Shown piece by piece: positions 1 to 7,151 of a stretch of DNA of 32,285 nucleotides. Location of the stretch: contig CAKUUY010000021.1 of NCBI GenBank assembly GCA_934693235.1, positions 1-32,285 on the forward strand. Reading direction: 5' to 3'. Every line of letters begins with the position of its first letter. Position 1 is the first letter of the stretch. The DNA is from an uncultured Candidatus Melainabacteria bacterium. Lineage in GTDB: Bacteria > Cyanobacteriota > Vampirovibrionia > Gastranaerophilales > Gastranaerophilaceae. The notes beneath the pieces were generated by a model. It worked only from the letters and a program-made list of their open reading frames with translations. It was not told the DNA's origin and ran no database searches. The position numbers were made by a program, and so were the translations under genes.

Positions 1-54
1 ACTTCTTCTGCTTCCTTGTGCTGAATGTCCTGTTCTTTTCTTAGGTACTGCCAT
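1..54 (-). CDS. rpmF: 50S ribosomal protein L32, N-terminal part (runs off the window)
   Basis: Reading the minus strand from 54, an ATG opens MAVPKKRTGHSAQGSRRS, the characteristic conserved N-terminus of ribosomal protein L32 of the large subunit. Only 18 codons are inside the window. An A-rich stretch containing AAAAGG lies just upstream as ribosome binding site. The preceding gene on the same strand is yceD (DUF177), 41 nt away; yceD-rpmF is a widely conserved pair, which supports both calls. Confidence 0.93.
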   Translation of the reverse strand, partial: MAVPKKRTGHSAQGSRRS

Positions 55-95
55 TTTTCTTTTTCCTTTTTATTTTTATTACTACTTATATTTTT

Positions 96-584
96 CTAGT
101 TTTCGTCTATTTTTATATTTTTGAAAACATCAAGTCTTGGATCTGACAAATTTTCTTCTTTCAAAAATTTGTCCCCATTACAATTTATACCACAAACTTT
201 TTTATTTGGTAAATTTAATATTACAGATTGATACAATAAGTCATAAATATCAATCACGTTTTCGCCGTTCAAATCTATAACAAATTGTCCGTCCTTAAGT
301 TCGAATTCCTGCCCGTAATCGTCTAGCAGTGCGTTTTTTGCATACATTTCATTTACATCAAAATCGAAACTGTAATCATATTCTTTTAAACATAAATCAC
401 ACTCAAGATTTACAGTCCCCTTAACATTTCCACAAACCTCGATAAATTCACCAAGCGATTTAATTTCTAAATCAGCAACAATTGGAGTAACACAATTCAA
501 ACCATCAATTTTGTCTTCAAAATGAAAATCAATAGTTTTTGTCTTTGTATTTTCTAGTTCTTCTATCGAAATTTTGTAATCCAT
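96..584 (-). CDS. yceD: YceD/DUF177 family protein, upstream partner of rpmF
   Basis: A 162-aa protein with the DUF177 (YceD) layout: an acidic beta-rich body, a CxxC pair at C62/C65 and a second Cys pair at C131/C135 (VCGINC), which probably bind a metal together. Family knowledge: YceD proteins are encoded next to rpmF and are linked to 23S rRNA accumulation and large-subunit assembly. The start codon overlaps the stop of the upstream 83-aa gene by one base (TAATG), indicating translational coupling, and rpmF follows 41 nt downstream. Family assignment is by motif and neighbour; the biochemical role here is inferred. Confidence 0.85.
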   Translation of the reverse strand: MDYKISIEELENTKTKTIDFHFEDKIDGLNCVTPIVADLEIKSLGEFIEVCGNVKGTVNLECDLCLKEYDYSFDFDVNEMYAKNALLDDYGQEFELKDGQFVIDLNGENVIDIYDLLYQSVILNLPNKKVCGINCNGDKFLKEENLSDPRLDVFKNIKIDEN

Positions 585-835
585 TATCCTACGTATTGTT
601 CTTCCTGAATTGCAAGCGATGCAATTTGATTAGAGATAAAGCAAACTTTTTTCAAAGGACCTTGAGTTTCTTTTTCAATCAAAGTTGCAGTTGCACTTCT
701 CATAGCCTGTTGTAATTCTGCATAAAGATCTTCCGGTTTTTCAACATACAAAACCAAAGGAGCTGCTGCGCCTTTCAAAAATACTAAAACCGAAGTTCTT
801 TTCTTTATATTTTGTGGGTTAAATTGTTGTGCCAT
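584..835 (-). CDS. Conserved-looking small protein heading the yceD-rpmF operon, function unknown
   Basis: An 83-aa protein beginning MAQQFNPQNIKKR. A Shine-Dalgarno (AGGAG) sits a few bases upstream and a consensus promoter lies at 863-891, so it is the first gene of the operon. It has a lysine/arginine-containing N-terminus, a hydrophobic strand (TSVLVFLKGAAAPLVLYVE) and a helix rich in Ala/Gln. No signal peptide or clear membrane segment. I do not recognise the family. Its TAATG overlap with yceD and co-transcription with rpmF suggest a role tied to ribosome synthesis or to the fatty-acid/ribosome gene neighbourhood, but that is inference only. Confidence 0.75.
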   Translation of the reverse strand: MAQQFNPQNIKKRTSVLVFLKGAAAPLVLYVEKPEDLYAELQQAMRSATATLIEKETQGPLKKVCFISNQIASLAIQEEQYVG

Positions 836-862
836 TTCACACTCCTATCTTTCGTAATTACA

Positions 863-891
863 ATTATAAACAAATGTAACATAATTGTCAA
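863..891 (-). promoter_or_regulatory. Consensus promoter of the 83aa-yceD-rpmF operon
   Basis: On the minus strand TTGACA, a 17-nt spacer and TATAAT: both hexamers match the sigma-70-type consensus at ideal spacing. The start point would fall about 20 nt upstream of the 835 start codon, leaving room for the AGGAG ribosome binding site. It is the best-matching promoter seen in the window, which fits a ribosomal protein operon. Confidence 0.78.
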
Positions 892-942
892 TTTTTGTTT
901 TGCTTGAAAAGACTAAATAAGAAAATAAATTCATACTTGAAG

Positions 943-977
943 AAGTTCCTAAATCACTAGGGCGCTAAGGCACTAAG
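943..977. repeat. Dispersed CACTAAGG-type intergenic repeat, copy 1
   Basis: The stretch carries CACTAGGGCGCTAAGGCACTAAG, here broken as CACTAGGGCG then CTAAGGCACTAAG, and is preceded by AAGTTCCTAA. Related strings occur at 7934, 12849, 23851, 26485 and 27461, all in intergenic DNA. It is followed by further short repeats (GCAGCTAAGCAGCTAGG). The 892-1308 gap holds no gene that I can support; it contains this repeat and the palindromes listed next. Confidence 0.6.
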
Positions 978-1127
978 TTCGTTACAAAAGCAGCTAAGCA
1001 GCTAGGAAGCGAGGCAGAAAGAGGCCTGACCTATCTCGTCAATATTAAGCAATAAAATTTTAATAATAAGATAAAATCTTTCAAATAACAGATTACGGAG
1101 TCAAATTGCCACGATAGCGGAATGAAC

Positions 1128-1218
1128 AATAACTCGTTAGCGAAACAAATAACAAAAACAGCCTTTGTCTGAGCGATTAGCGAGTTTGGCTGTTTTCAGG
1201 TTGAGCTTACAAGTTATT
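1128..1218. repeat. Imperfect palindromic element around a 9-bp GC-rich stem
   Basis: Outer arms AATAACTCGT (1128-1137) and ACAAGTTATT (1209-1218) pair with one mismatch; the centre holds AAAACAGCC (1155-1163) and GGCTGTTTT (1188-1196), a perfect 9-bp stem. It is intergenic between the rpmF operon and tpiA. It could be a small mobile palindrome or a structured transcript; no T-tract follows in a way that makes it a clear terminator. Confidence 0.5.
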
Positions 1219-1246
1219 AGTGAATGAAGCGTGTGGATGGTTTTGT

Positions 1247-1270
1247 GGAACTTTTTACACAAAAAGTTCC
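1247..1270. repeat. Perfect 10-bp hairpin with ACAC loop
   Basis: GGAACTTTTT, ACAC loop, AAAAAGTTCC: a perfect inverted repeat, followed by an unusually GC-rich CCGCCGTCCGCGC segment for this genome. Lies between two divergent-to-tail gene ends with no gene of its own. Function not known; candidate palindromic repeat. Confidence 0.5.
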
Positions 1271-1308
1271 CGCCGTCCGCGCAAGATATGCATCATTTGG
1301 AGCCATAA

Positions 1309-1340
1309 AAAAAGACAGGATAATAATACCCTGTCTTTTT
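1309..1340 (-). terminator. Intrinsic terminator downstream of tpiA
   Basis: AAAAAGACAGG and CCTGTCTTTTT form a perfect 11-bp stem around a 10-nt AT loop, and the minus-strand copy is followed by a run of T. It lies about 100 nt past the tpiA stop. A weaker perfect 8-bp hairpin (CAAAATAC/GTATTTTG, 1413-1433) sits directly after the tpiA stop without a T-run. Confidence 0.8.
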
Positions 1341-1436
1341 AAATTACTTTTCAAAATTGAATTAGTGAACCAATGACATCTTCTGCTTGGTTGCTCGCGT
1401 TCGACGTGTACGCAAAATACTAACCGTATTTTGGCT

Positions 1437-2237
1437 TTACACTAGGCTCGCAATCCGCATGGTTTTTTCAATAATTTCGTTCAAGCTTTCAGATTTCAAA
1501 GAAGCACCTCCAATTAAAGCACCATCGATATCTGATTTAGACATTTGTTCTTCAATTGTAGCAGGTTTTACAGAACCACCGTAAAGAATTCTGATAGAAT
1601 CAGCAGCTTCAGCGCCTGCAACTTCTTTAACAACGCTTCTAATCATAGCAATTACTCTGTTAGCTTCATCTGAATCACAAGTTTTACCTGTTCCAATTGC
1701 CCAGATAGGTTCGTAAGCGATAACAGATTTAGCGATATCTTCTGAAGAAATTCCTTCCAAAGCAGCTTTAATTTGACCTGCAATCCAAGAATCTGTAACA
1801 CCTGATTCTCTTTGTTCAAGAGTTTCACCACAGCAGATAATAGGGATTAAACCGCCAGCCAAGATAGCTTTTGCTTTTTTGTTAATCATTTCATCTGTTT
1901 CAGAGAAGTATTGTCTTCTTTCAGAGTGACCAATGATTACATAATCGCAACCGGCATCTTTCAACATTTCAACAGAGATTTCTCCAGTGAAAGCACCAGA
2001 ATTTTCCCAGTGGCAGTTTTGACCAGCGATAGAAATTTTCTTACCGCCACAACCGCAATCACATTGTACAGAGTGAACTGCACAGATTGAAGTGAATACA
2101 GGAGCGATTACAACTGTTGGTAATTCTTGAGCTGTATAATCTTTTACAAAGTTTGCAATACCTTCAAAAACTGATTTAGCTTCTGATTGGCATAAATTCA
2201 TTTTCCAGTTTCCTGCAATAATAGGTTTTCTAGACAT
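1437..2237 (-). CDS. tpiA: Triosephosphate isomerase
   Basis: A 266-aa TIM-barrel enzyme that interconverts dihydroxyacetone phosphate and glyceraldehyde-3-phosphate in glycolysis/gluconeogenesis. Visible family marks: N10 and K12 in AGNWKMN, catalytic H104 in IIGHSERRQYF, catalytic E176 in AYEPIWAIGTG, and phosphate-loop motifs ILYGGSVKP and GALIGGASL. Length is slightly above the usual 250. Odd feature: a loop before the third barrel strand reads CDCGCGGKK (C59, C61, C63), a cysteine cluster not typical of the family. Start has AAGGAG upstream and its own promoter at 2278-2305. Monocistronic by its terminator. Confidence 0.97.
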   Translation of the reverse strand: MSRKPIIAGNWKMNLCQSEAKSVFEGIANFVKDYTAQELPTVVIAPVFTSICAVHSVQCDCGCGGKKISIAGQNCHWENSGAFTGEISVEMLKDAGCDYVIIGHSERRQYFSETDEMINKKAKAILAGGLIPIICCGETLEQRESGVTDSWIAGQIKAALEGISSEDIAKSVIAYEPIWAIGTGKTCDSDEANRVIAMIRSVVKEVAGAEAADSIRILYGGSVKPATIEEQMSKSDIDGALIGGASLKSESLNEIIEKTMRIASLV

Positions 2238-2277
2238 AATAAAAATTCTCCTTATTTATGTACGATTTAACACTATT

Positions 2278-2305
2278 ATTATATGAGGTAAATATTTTAT
2301 TGCAA
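2278..2305 (-). promoter_or_regulatory. tpiA promoter
   Basis: Minus-strand TTGCAA, 16-nt spacer, TATAAT, about 35 nt upstream of the tpiA start codon. It stands back to back with the plus-strand promoter of locus A at 2335-2362. Confidence 0.65.
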
Positions 2306-2334
2306 TAAAACACATGATTAATATAACATTACAC

Positions 2335-2362
2335 TTGAAAAGTTGAAAAAATATGTTATAAT
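2335..2362 (+). promoter_or_regulatory. Extended -10 promoter opposing the locus A peptide gene
   Basis: TTGAAA (2335-2340), 16-nt spacer, TATAAT (2357-2362) with TGT in front (extended -10). It points toward the 3' end of the peptide gene. The same promoter, with the same hexamers, the same 16-nt spacer and the same TGT, occurs at locus C (18961-18988), so it is a conserved part of the module and not chance AT-richness. Confidence 0.72.
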
Positions 2363-2372
2363 ATAAATATAA

Positions 2373-2411
2373 AGGGCGGAGCAAGTTGCCGCTTACTCCT
2401 TTAAAAGCCCT
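2373..2411 (-). terminator. Compound terminator hairpin of the locus A peptide mRNA
   Basis: In the minus-strand sense: outer stem AGGGC/GCCCT, a 5' side bulge TTTTAAA, inner 8-bp stem GGAGTAAG/CTTGCTCC (one U-G pair) and loop CGGCAA, followed by a U-rich TTTATATTTATATT. The one non-Watson-Crick position is U-G on this strand but C-A on the other, so the fold fits the peptide mRNA better. Locus C has the same outer stem and loop type (CTGCAA) but a different, still fully paired inner stem. Confidence 0.7.
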
Positions 2412-2414
2412 CGT

Positions 2415-2489
2415 TTATTTTTGGAATTTAAGTGCTATGATTATCATAAAGATGAGCCATAGCGCTTTTTCTGTTATATACAGTTCCAA
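2415..2489 (-). CDS. 24-aa hydrophobic peptide, candidate type I toxin (locus A)
   Basis: A 24-codon frame from TTG at 2489 encodes MELYI followed by TEKALWLIFMIIIALKF and two polar residues: one short membrane-spanning segment with a charged end. The ribosome binding site AAGGGGGTGAT differs in one base from the perfect anti-16S complement and stands 4 nt from the TTG; the in-frame GTG at 2498 lies inside that site and is therefore unlikely. Stop is followed at once by the compound terminator. The homologous peptide at 18844-18909 shares the TE-x-L-hydrophobic-LK pattern. By layout (tiny membrane peptide, strong SD, opposing RNA) it resembles type I toxins of the Fst or TxpA/holin-like kind, but I see no membership of a named family. 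Confidence 0.58.
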   Translation of the reverse strand: MELYITEKALWLIFMIIIALKFQK

Positions 2490-2554
2490 ATTTATCACCC
2501 CCTTTTCTGCGCTTATACCGATTTTTAGTCTGTCCGCCAGAATTGGAGAAATTT

Positions 2555-2566
2555 AGGGCTTACCCT
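2555..2566 (-). other. Conserved 5' leader element of locus A
   Basis: The minus-strand leader begins AGGGTAAGCCCT, identical to the leader element of locus C (18762-18773). Its AAGCCCT half is complementary over 7 nt to AGGGCTT just after the peptide stop, offering a 5'-3' long-range pairing that would compete with the outer terminator stem. A small leader hairpin follows (TCTG-GCGGA-CAGA, 2529-2541). Confidence 0.5.
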
Positions 2567-2571
2567 TTTTT

Positions 2572-2599
2572 ATTTTATTTATCTGCACTGGTAATGCAA
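2572..2599 (-). promoter_or_regulatory. Predicted promoter of the locus A peptide mRNA
   Basis: Minus-strand TTGCAT, 16-nt spacer, TAAAAT; the start point would fall on the conserved GGGTAAGCCCT leader. The match is moderate, and the equivalent promoter of locus C is less clear. Confidence 0.45.
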
Positions 2600-2612
2600 T
2601 ATTATTAATAAT

Positions 2613-4151
2613 TTAGTCAAGTAATTCAAGACTATTCAATTTGTCATTAATTTCGTTCATCAAATTAACGTCATCTGTTTGTCTTGCATAGTTTTGAGCT
2701 TTTGCAAGAAGTCCTTTGGCTTTAGCAACATTACTGTGCTCAACCATTATATCTGCAGCTTTAGTATAATTTTGTGCTGTTTTTAGCGGAGAATCTGCAT
2801 CTGTATAGTGTTTTACGGCTTTTGAGTATGATTTTAGAGCGTTTTGAGAGAAACCAAATTTTTCATACGCATCTCCCATACTTGACGACACAAACCCTTT
2901 TAATCTTGAATTATCTGTTTGAGATACCAAATCATCCGCAACAGAAATGTAATTCATAGCTTCATCATCATACATATCAGTCAAAATATTTCCCATTTTA
3001 GTTAAGGAAGTTGTTTGAGCTGCCAAATTTTCTGTCTCGCCGGCAAAGGAAATAGTATTAAAATAATGATCCATTGCAGGTTGAATTTGATTTACATCAT
3101 CGTAAATTTGCGCCATTGCATAATGAGCTTTTGTTTTTACGTTTTTATCATTTGTGTTAAGTGAATTGTTGTAACTTGTCAATGCTTGTGAATAAAAATC
3201 ATGATCATCATAAATTTTACCAACTTCGTAATAAACCTTTGATTTTGTCTCATTATCTCCAACTTCATCTGCTCTTTTTAGAGCTTTTTGGAAAGACATA
3301 ATCGCTTTTTCAGGTTCATTTGCGTATGCCAATTTTTTAGATTGGATAAATAATGATTTTAATTCTTTATCCTGTGGAATTAACGAAACCACTTTAGAAT
3401 TTGTTTCGATTTCTTGCTCAACAGGTTCATTAATAGTATCTGAAACAACTGATTTTTCCTCTGTTTTAGAAGCTTCTTTGGTACTTCCCTCTGGAAATTT
3501 TACCAAAAATTGAGGATTGATATCACTCTCATTATATTTAAAATCAACTTGTTGCAAGAAAAGAGCATCCACCCAATTTTCTACAACTTTCGAATCTTTG
3601 TTTAAAGTTTGAGAAATATATGTATCAAGGATTGTTGATGCATTTTTCAGATTAGATTTAACAAGTTTTGTATTCGGGTTGTCTTTTTTTACCTGTGCCT
3701 CAATCAAAGAAAGATATCCGTTAACCTCTTCTTTAAGCTCATCCGGAGTACCAATTGCTGCCGCAGTGTTTTTAAAGTCTTTTAAAATCTGCGCAATATT
3801 AATCACAGTACTTCTGCCGGAAAGAGTTTTTGTTGGCATAACTTCTGCAGATTGTGCTGTTGTTTGGGTTTGAACTGTTTGCGGCGTAGTGTTATATCTT
3901 GCTTGTGCCTGAATTTGAGAACGCATTTGACGCCAATCGACTTGTTCTCCATTGTTGCTTTGTTGCTGATAAGCAGAGGTATAAGCTGGAGTTTTGCGCT
4001 CTACATATTGCAAACCTTTACTTTTGGAGTTTTGATTGGCTTGCTCTTCTCGTTGAGCAGAAGAAGTGTTTTGCTCGTCATCTTGCTTTCTTTTCACAAA
4101 ATTACGCGCATCCTTATTCAAATATGGCTTTTGAAATATACCGTTTAACAC
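2613..4151 (-). CDS. TPR-repeat protein with low-complexity N-terminus
   Basis: A 512-aa protein. Residues about 1-130 are Gln/Thr/Ser-rich and disordered-looking; about 130-210 form a helical block; from about 270 onward there are five to six tetratricopeptide-like repeats (for example AIMSFQKALKRADE and ALTSYNNSLNTN, and ALKSYSKAVKHY). No signal peptide or membrane segment, so probably a cytoplasmic scaffold; function unknown. The start is GTG at 4151 with AGAGGG 8 nt upstream. The leader region 4152-4267 contains a 6-bp hairpin with a GAAA loop (4203-4218). The following gap carries locus A. Confidence 0.85.
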   Translation of the reverse strand: MLNGIFQKPYLNKDARNFVKRKQDDEQNTSSAQREEQANQNSKSKGLQYVERKTPAYTSAYQQQSNNGEQVDWRQMRSQIQAQARYNTTPQTVQTQTTAQSAEVMPTKTLSGRSTVINIAQILKDFKNTAAAIGTPDELKEEVNGYLSLIEAQVKKDNPNTKLVKSNLKNASTILDTYISQTLNKDSKVVENWVDALFLQQVDFKYNESDINPQFLVKFPEGSTKEASKTEEKSVVSDTINEPVEQEIETNSKVVSLIPQDKELKSLFIQSKKLAYANEPEKAIMSFQKALKRADEVGDNETKSKVYYEVGKIYDDHDFYSQALTSYNNSLNTNDKNVKTKAHYAMAQIYDDVNQIQPAMDHYFNTISFAGETENLAAQTTSLTKMGNILTDMYDDEAMNYISVADDLVSQTDNSRLKGFVSSSMGDAYEKFGFSQNALKSYSKAVKHYTDADSPLKTAQNYTKAADIMVEHSNVAKAKGLLAKAQNYARQTDDVNLMNEINDKLNSLELLD

Positions 4152-4267
4152 AAATTCTACCCTCTGGTGAGTCTAATATACATTAAAACTCGCCAATTTA
4201 CGTCATACTTTCGTATGAAATCTACAAATCATGTTTAAGGGTATTTCTTTCAAAGTCAAATTTGTTC

Positions 4268-6049
4268 TCAATTACTCAAGACGTACATTTCACAATTTTT
4301 ACAATCAAAATTTAGTGGATATTTTTTACCTTTTTCATCAATTAAAAATAACTTTTTAGGGGATTTGCACATATCCAATGCATATTTTATACAATGTTTT
4401 GTATGCATAAGTTCAATGGGCTTTGATTTTGTTTGTCCGCTTTCATAAGCCATTTCGCGAACCTTGCAACCACAATTTTCATAAAAATCTTTTGCCTCGT
4501 TATTATAAATATTTGCTCTGTAATCAAGTTCTTTTTGAGGAAATTCTGTATACCTTAAAGGTTTTTGAATTTCTCTTTTATAGTTTTTTAGTCGCTCGTT
4601 CATCAAACCTGCAAGAATATTTCTGCGAACTTCATTGATTTTAGAAATCGGCAAGAATGGGAGTGCATCAACCATTTTGATATCTGTTACATAAAAATCA
4701 CTTTCACCTGTTTTTTGCAATTGAGCAACAAAATTTTCTTTCATTTTATCAGGATTTTTAGGGATTTCGGCACTATCAATACTAAATTCTACAGAATTTT
4801 TATCCTCATCAATTGCTTTTAAAATTCCGTTTTGATAAATAAATTCAACCCCGATTTGACGTTTTGTTTTAGAGTTTTCGAGTTGCTTTTCAAATTTACT
4901 ATCACAGTTTCTGTAAATATCAAACCCAACTTTAATTCCATCCATTTTATTTGGGAATATTTTATTACCTTCTGTTTTATTTATAAGGCATCCCATTCCG
5001 TTGAAATACAAACCGTCTTGAGGGTTTAAAGATTTTGTCGAAGCATTTTTTAGCCAATCTATTTCAAAGTAATTTCTTCCGACTTTAGAAATTTTACCAA
5101 GTTTTACTCCTAAAGATTTTGGGCATTCAAAGTTAAAACATTTTTTACGTCCATCAAGAAAATAGTCAGTAAAACCTCTGTTAAAACTTTTACTTACATC
5201 GGGTTCAAAATCAAGAAAGACTTTACCGGATGAAGTTTTGTCTGCTATTTTGTCGATTTCTTGCCTATAGTATGCAACAACATTTTTCACATAATTTATA
5301 TCTTTTAATCTTCCTTCAATTTTGAACGATTTGACACCTGAATCAACTAGTTCTTTCAAATGCTTAGACGCATTAAAATCTTTCATACTCAAAAGGTATT
5401 TGTCCTTTGCAATAACATTACCTTTTTCATCGACAAGTGAGTATCTTTTTCTGCATGCCTGAGCGCATTCTCCTCTGTTAGCGGAGCGCCCTCCGATACA
5501 ATAACTCAAATAACATTGTCCACTGTATGATACACACAGTGCACCATGAATAAACATTTCTATTTCTAAACTATTGTTTTGTGCAAACTTTCCAATTTCT
5601 TCAATTTGTTCAAGTGAAAGTTCTCTTGCAAGAATCACACGAGAGACTCCGATTTTTTGAAAAAATTTAACTTTATCTAGACTTCTATTGTCGCATTGAG
5701 TGCTTGCATGAATTACAATAGGCGGAATTTTCTCCTCAATAGCAAGTTCAAAAATTGCCATATCTTGTACAATAATCGCGTCCACTCCAATATCATACAA
5801 ATTTTGAATTAATTCCTGCACAGCTTTAAGTTCAGAGTCTTTTAAAATAGTATTAACTGTCACATGGACTTTAACATAAAACTTGTGAGCGTAATCAACA
5901 ATCTCTTTCAGGTCATCCAAAGAATTTCCGACTTTTTTCCTTGCACCAAAATTCTGCGCGCCAATGTATATGGCATCACATCCTGAATTTATTGCAGCAA
6001 AAGCAGTTTGTTTATCTTTTGCCGGTGCTAAAAGTTCAACTTTTTTCAT
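4268..6049 (-). CDS. U32 family peptidase-like protein, RlhA/YdcP type
   Basis: A 593-aa protein with the U32 fold N-terminus (MKKVELLAPAKD, then IYIGAQNFGAR), the family signature HGALCVSYSGQCYLSYCIGG and four further cysteines (C179, C184, C195, C199 region, RGECAQACRKRY) that in relatives hold an iron-sulfur cluster. A middle region (about 300-390) matches the extra domain (DUF3656) of RlhA, which hydroxylates 23S rRNA C2501 in E. coli, and the C-terminus has HCIKYALDMC and CKNCEM cysteine pairs common in the long forms. An RNA-hydroxylation role is inferred from family. The ATG at 6049 gives the standard start; a TTG at 6064 touches the AGGAG and is unlikely. Follows pit by 18 nt. Confidence 0.85.
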   Translation of the reverse strand: MKKVELLAPAKDKQTAFAAINSGCDAIYIGAQNFGARKKVGNSLDDLKEIVDYAHKFYVKVHVTVNTILKDSELKAVQELIQNLYDIGVDAIIVQDMAIFELAIEEKIPPIVIHASTQCDNRSLDKVKFFQKIGVSRVILARELSLEQIEEIGKFAQNNSLEIEMFIHGALCVSYSGQCYLSYCIGGRSANRGECAQACRKRYSLVDEKGNVIAKDKYLLSMKDFNASKHLKELVDSGVKSFKIEGRLKDINYVKNVVAYYRQEIDKIADKTSSGKVFLDFEPDVSKSFNRGFTDYFLDGRKKCFNFECPKSLGVKLGKISKVGRNYFEIDWLKNASTKSLNPQDGLYFNGMGCLINKTEGNKIFPNKMDGIKVGFDIYRNCDSKFEKQLENSKTKRQIGVEFIYQNGILKAIDEDKNSVEFSIDSAEIPKNPDKMKENFVAQLQKTGESDFYVTDIKMVDALPFLPISKINEVRRNILAGLMNERLKNYKREIQKPLRYTEFPQKELDYRANIYNNEAKDFYENCGCKVREMAYESGQTKSKPIELMHTKHCIKYALDMCKSPKKLFLIDEKGKKYPLNFDCKNCEMYVLSN

Positions 6050-6067
6050 TTTGACGAATAACAACTC

Positions 6068-7081
6068 CTACACAATTTTATAAATCAAGTAGTAAATAGC
6101 AGATGAAATAATCATACAAGCCGGAATTGTAACAACCCAAGCGATTACAATGTTTCCGACAATTCTCCATTTTACGGCATGTGCATGAAATGTTGAACCC
6201 ACGCCCATAATTGCAGTTGAAATTACGTGAGTTGTACTCAATGGGATACCAAAATGAGATGCTGTCAAAATCAAACCTGCAGCAGATGTTTCAGCGGCAA
6301 ATCCATGAATTGGTTTAAGTTTAATGATTTTATGCCCCATTGTTTTAATAATTTTCCAGCCGCCATTCATCGTTCCGGCAGCCATTGTCAAGGCACAAGC
6401 CATAATTACGTATAGAGGAATTTCAAAACCACCTGTAGGGTCAGGGTTTAAAACACCACCTGCAAGCAACGCCAAAGTAATTATACCCATTGTTTTTTGT
6501 GCATCGTTTGAGCCATGACTCAATGCCATCAAGCCAGATGATAAAAGCTGTAATTTTCTGAATTGTTTGTTTACAGTATTTGGAGTTTCTCTCAAAACTA
6601 TTACAACCCAAGCAATCAAAAGCATTAAAGTAAACCCAACGCAAAAACCTAACATAGGAGATGTAAACATCGGAATAATAACTTTATCCATCAATGTATG
6701 GACGTGAACAACATTTGTTCCCGCCTTAACAATTGCAGCACCTAAAAGTCCGCCGATTAATGCGTGAGAAGAGCTTGATGGTAATCCCAACCACCAAGTG
6801 AACAAGTTCCAGATAACAGCCGCAAGTAAAGCACAAAAAATCACAGTTAAAGTAATCATATCTGCATTAACAATTCCTGAACCGATAGTTTTTGCAACGT
6901 GAGTTCCTGTTAATGCTCCAATAAATTCCAAACTTGCACCAAACAAAACTGCCTGTTTTGGCGACAAAACTTTTGTTGATACAACTGTCGCAATTGCGTT
7001 TGCACAATCGTGAAAACCGTTAATGAATTCAAATGCAAGTGCAACGGCTATTACAGCTATTAATATTAAAATTGTAATCAT
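6068..7081 (-). CDS. pit: Pit-family inorganic phosphate transporter
   Basis: A 337-aa integral membrane protein with about ten hydrophobic segments. The two Pit signature repeats are clear: FINGFHDCANAIATVVSTK near residue 20 and ALSHGSNDAQKTMGI near residue 190, plus PLSTTHVISTAIMG near the C-terminus. Family role: cation-coupled uptake of phosphate (or metal-phosphate) across the inner membrane. The DUF47 gene 111 nt upstream on the same strand is the usual partner of this transporter class, so the two form an operon. Ribosome binding site AAGGAT precedes the ATG at 7081. Confidence 0.95.
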   Translation of the reverse strand: MITILILIAVIAVALAFEFINGFHDCANAIATVVSTKVLSPKQAVLFGASLEFIGALTGTHVAKTIGSGIVNADMITLTVIFCALLAAVIWNLFTWWLGLPSSSSHALIGGLLGAAIVKAGTNVVHVHTLMDKVIIPMFTSPMLGFCVGFTLMLLIAWVVIVLRETPNTVNKQFRKLQLLSSGLMALSHGSNDAQKTMGIITLALLAGGVLNPDPTGGFEIPLYVIMACALTMAAGTMNGGWKIIKTMGHKIIKLKPIHGFAAETSAAGLILTASHFGIPLSTTHVISTAIMGVGSTFHAHAVKWRIVGNIVIAWVVTIPACMIISSAIYYLIYKIV

Positions 7082-7151
7082 TTATTTTATTTTTATCCTT
7101 AATTCTTTTTATTTTAATTTGTATGCTAATCGTATTCCCGAGTATTAAATT

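Larger units (their letters stand above)
2369..2571 (+). ncRNA. Candidate antisense RNA of locus A (predicted antitoxin RNA)
   Basis: Predicted transcript from the 2335-2362 promoter, running antisense to the terminator and possibly the whole peptide gene. Two ends are possible: directly after the hairpin 2373-2411, which is followed by CGTTTATTTTT (a roughly 50-nt RNA), or at the small hairpin AGGG-CTTA-CCCT followed by TTTTTTATTTT at 2555-2571 (a roughly 200-nt RNA). No transcript data are available; the call rests on the promoter, the overlap and its conservation in locus C. Confidence 0.45.

Noticed and set aside
1387..1584. Plus-strand 65-codon frame across the tpiA 3' end
   Set aside because: It is the reverse frame of conserved tpiA codons, has no ribosome binding site and matches no family.
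2496..2498. GTG start for the locus A peptide (27 aa)
   Set aside because: The GTG is inside the AAGGGGGTGAT ribosome binding site; the TTG 9 nt on is at the proper distance.
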